NCBI RefSeq assembly: GCF_039613825.1
Contig: NZ_CP154826.1
Span: 1,612,001-1,676,000, forward strand
DNA length: 64,000 nucleotides
Source of the DNA: Diaminobutyricibacter sp. McL0608
Lineage (GTDB): Bacteria > Actinomycetota > Actinomycetes > Actinomycetales > Microbacteriaceae
Direction of reading: 5' to 3'
The notes under the pieces were generated by a model that had not been told where the DNA came from, did no database searches, and saw only the letters and a list, made by a program, of their open reading frames with translations. The position numbers and the translations under genes were made by a program. The first letter of the stretch is position 1. Every line of letters starts with the position of its first letter. This document shows positions 63,704 through 64,000 of this stretch, in pieces.

Positions 63704-64000
63704 GTGCCCATCAATGATCTCGCGACCAGCCAAGGCCAGTCGGGAGTACCTCTCGTTCGTACCGAGCCCATCCAGGAACGCAGTGCCGCGCGCATCGATG
63801 CGCTTCTGGACGCCGCCGCCGAAGTCGTCGACGAGATCGGTTTCGACCGTCTCACGACCGCGATGGTGGCCGAGCGCGCGGACGCATCCATCGGGACCGT
63901 GTACCGGTACTTCCCCGACCGCATCGTGCTCTTGCAGGCACTGCGCGATCGAGCGTTGCAGCGGTACCGCCACGCCGTGGTCGAAGGCATCCACAAGGCC
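63704..64000 (+). CDS. TetR family regulator, C-terminus beyond window
   Basis: An open frame begins at GTG 63704, with AGGAG eight bases before it, and runs off the right edge (99 codons visible). The TetR helix-turn-helix is clear: RIDALLDAAAEVVDEIGFDR, then TTAMVAERADASIGTVYRYF with the recognition helix. The ligand domain is outside. It is divergent from the App1-like gene, a possible target. Confidence 0.9.
   Translation, partial: MPINDLATSQGQSGVPLVRTEPIQERSAARIDALLDAAAEVVDEIGFDRLTTAMVAERADASIGTVYRYFPDRIVLLQALRDRALQRYRHAVVEGIHKA

Overview
The window is GC-rich chromosomal DNA from an actinobacterium. The gene content and order (tig, clpP-clpP-clpX; T-box-controlled ileS followed by folC, a DUF4233 gene and ndk; rne, rplU, rpmA, obgE, proB, proA, nadD, rsfS), the zinc-type long IleRS, the short ProB and the many leaderless start sites point to the family Microbacteriaceae. 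A Leifsonia-like genus is my guess, not something the sequence proves. No transposase, integrase, prophage gene or CRISPR array was seen; nearly everything reads as resident chromosome.

Layout. 1-9125: a truncated hypothetical gene, rpiB, a Nei-type DNA glycosylase, a PaiB-like FMN protein and an amidohydrolase in one tight run, then dps, a NarL-type two-component system, a RraB-like RNase E inhibitor, a DUF5995 protein, a small membrane protein, and tRNA-Gly(TCC) and tRNA-Pro(TGG). 9178-17501: the protein-quality block (tig, a TPR protein, clpP1, clpP2, clpX) followed by a YfeO-type CLC channel and an M3 peptidase. 17570-19764: a regulator-MFS-small protein operon behind a striking 14-bp-period TTGCAA array. 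19767-25921: two duplicated GNAT genes, valS, and a divergent MHS transporter/TetR pair. 25919-31841: ileS with a T-box, folC, DUF4233, ndk. 31970-43320: VKOR, rne with a structured leader, DUF4031, rplU-rpmA, obgE-proB, proA, a small membrane protein, nadD, a long Ala/Pro-rich tail-anchored protein, rsfS and tRNA-Ala(GGC). 43376-51737: GH38 glycosidase, GNAT, SulP transporter, LCP cell-wall ligase and a UbiA-containing membrane module. 51810-59479: a LacI-controlled sugar cluster (LacI, GH13 alpha-glucosidase, ABC binding protein, two permeases, GH3 lipoprotein) with no ATPase gene. 59585-64000: YceI, FUSC protein, AlkZ-like HTH_42 protein, App1-like phosphatase and a truncated TetR gene.

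Functionally the block mixes housekeeping (protein folding and degradation, aminoacylation, ribosome assembly, RNA turnover, proline and NAD synthesis) with small transport, catabolic and regulatory units. The strongest cross-cutting signal is a start-site rule: 13 genes carry TANNNT exactly six bases before an ATG or GTG and have no convincing Shine-Dalgarno sequence apart from purine-rich spacers at a few (dcp, the response regulator), which fits leaderless transcription. I found no clear new multi-gene system. The best candidates for undescribed biology are the 14-bp TTGCAA operator array (17570-17645), the structured rne leader, and the 10-bp-period TTGC repeats at lacI.
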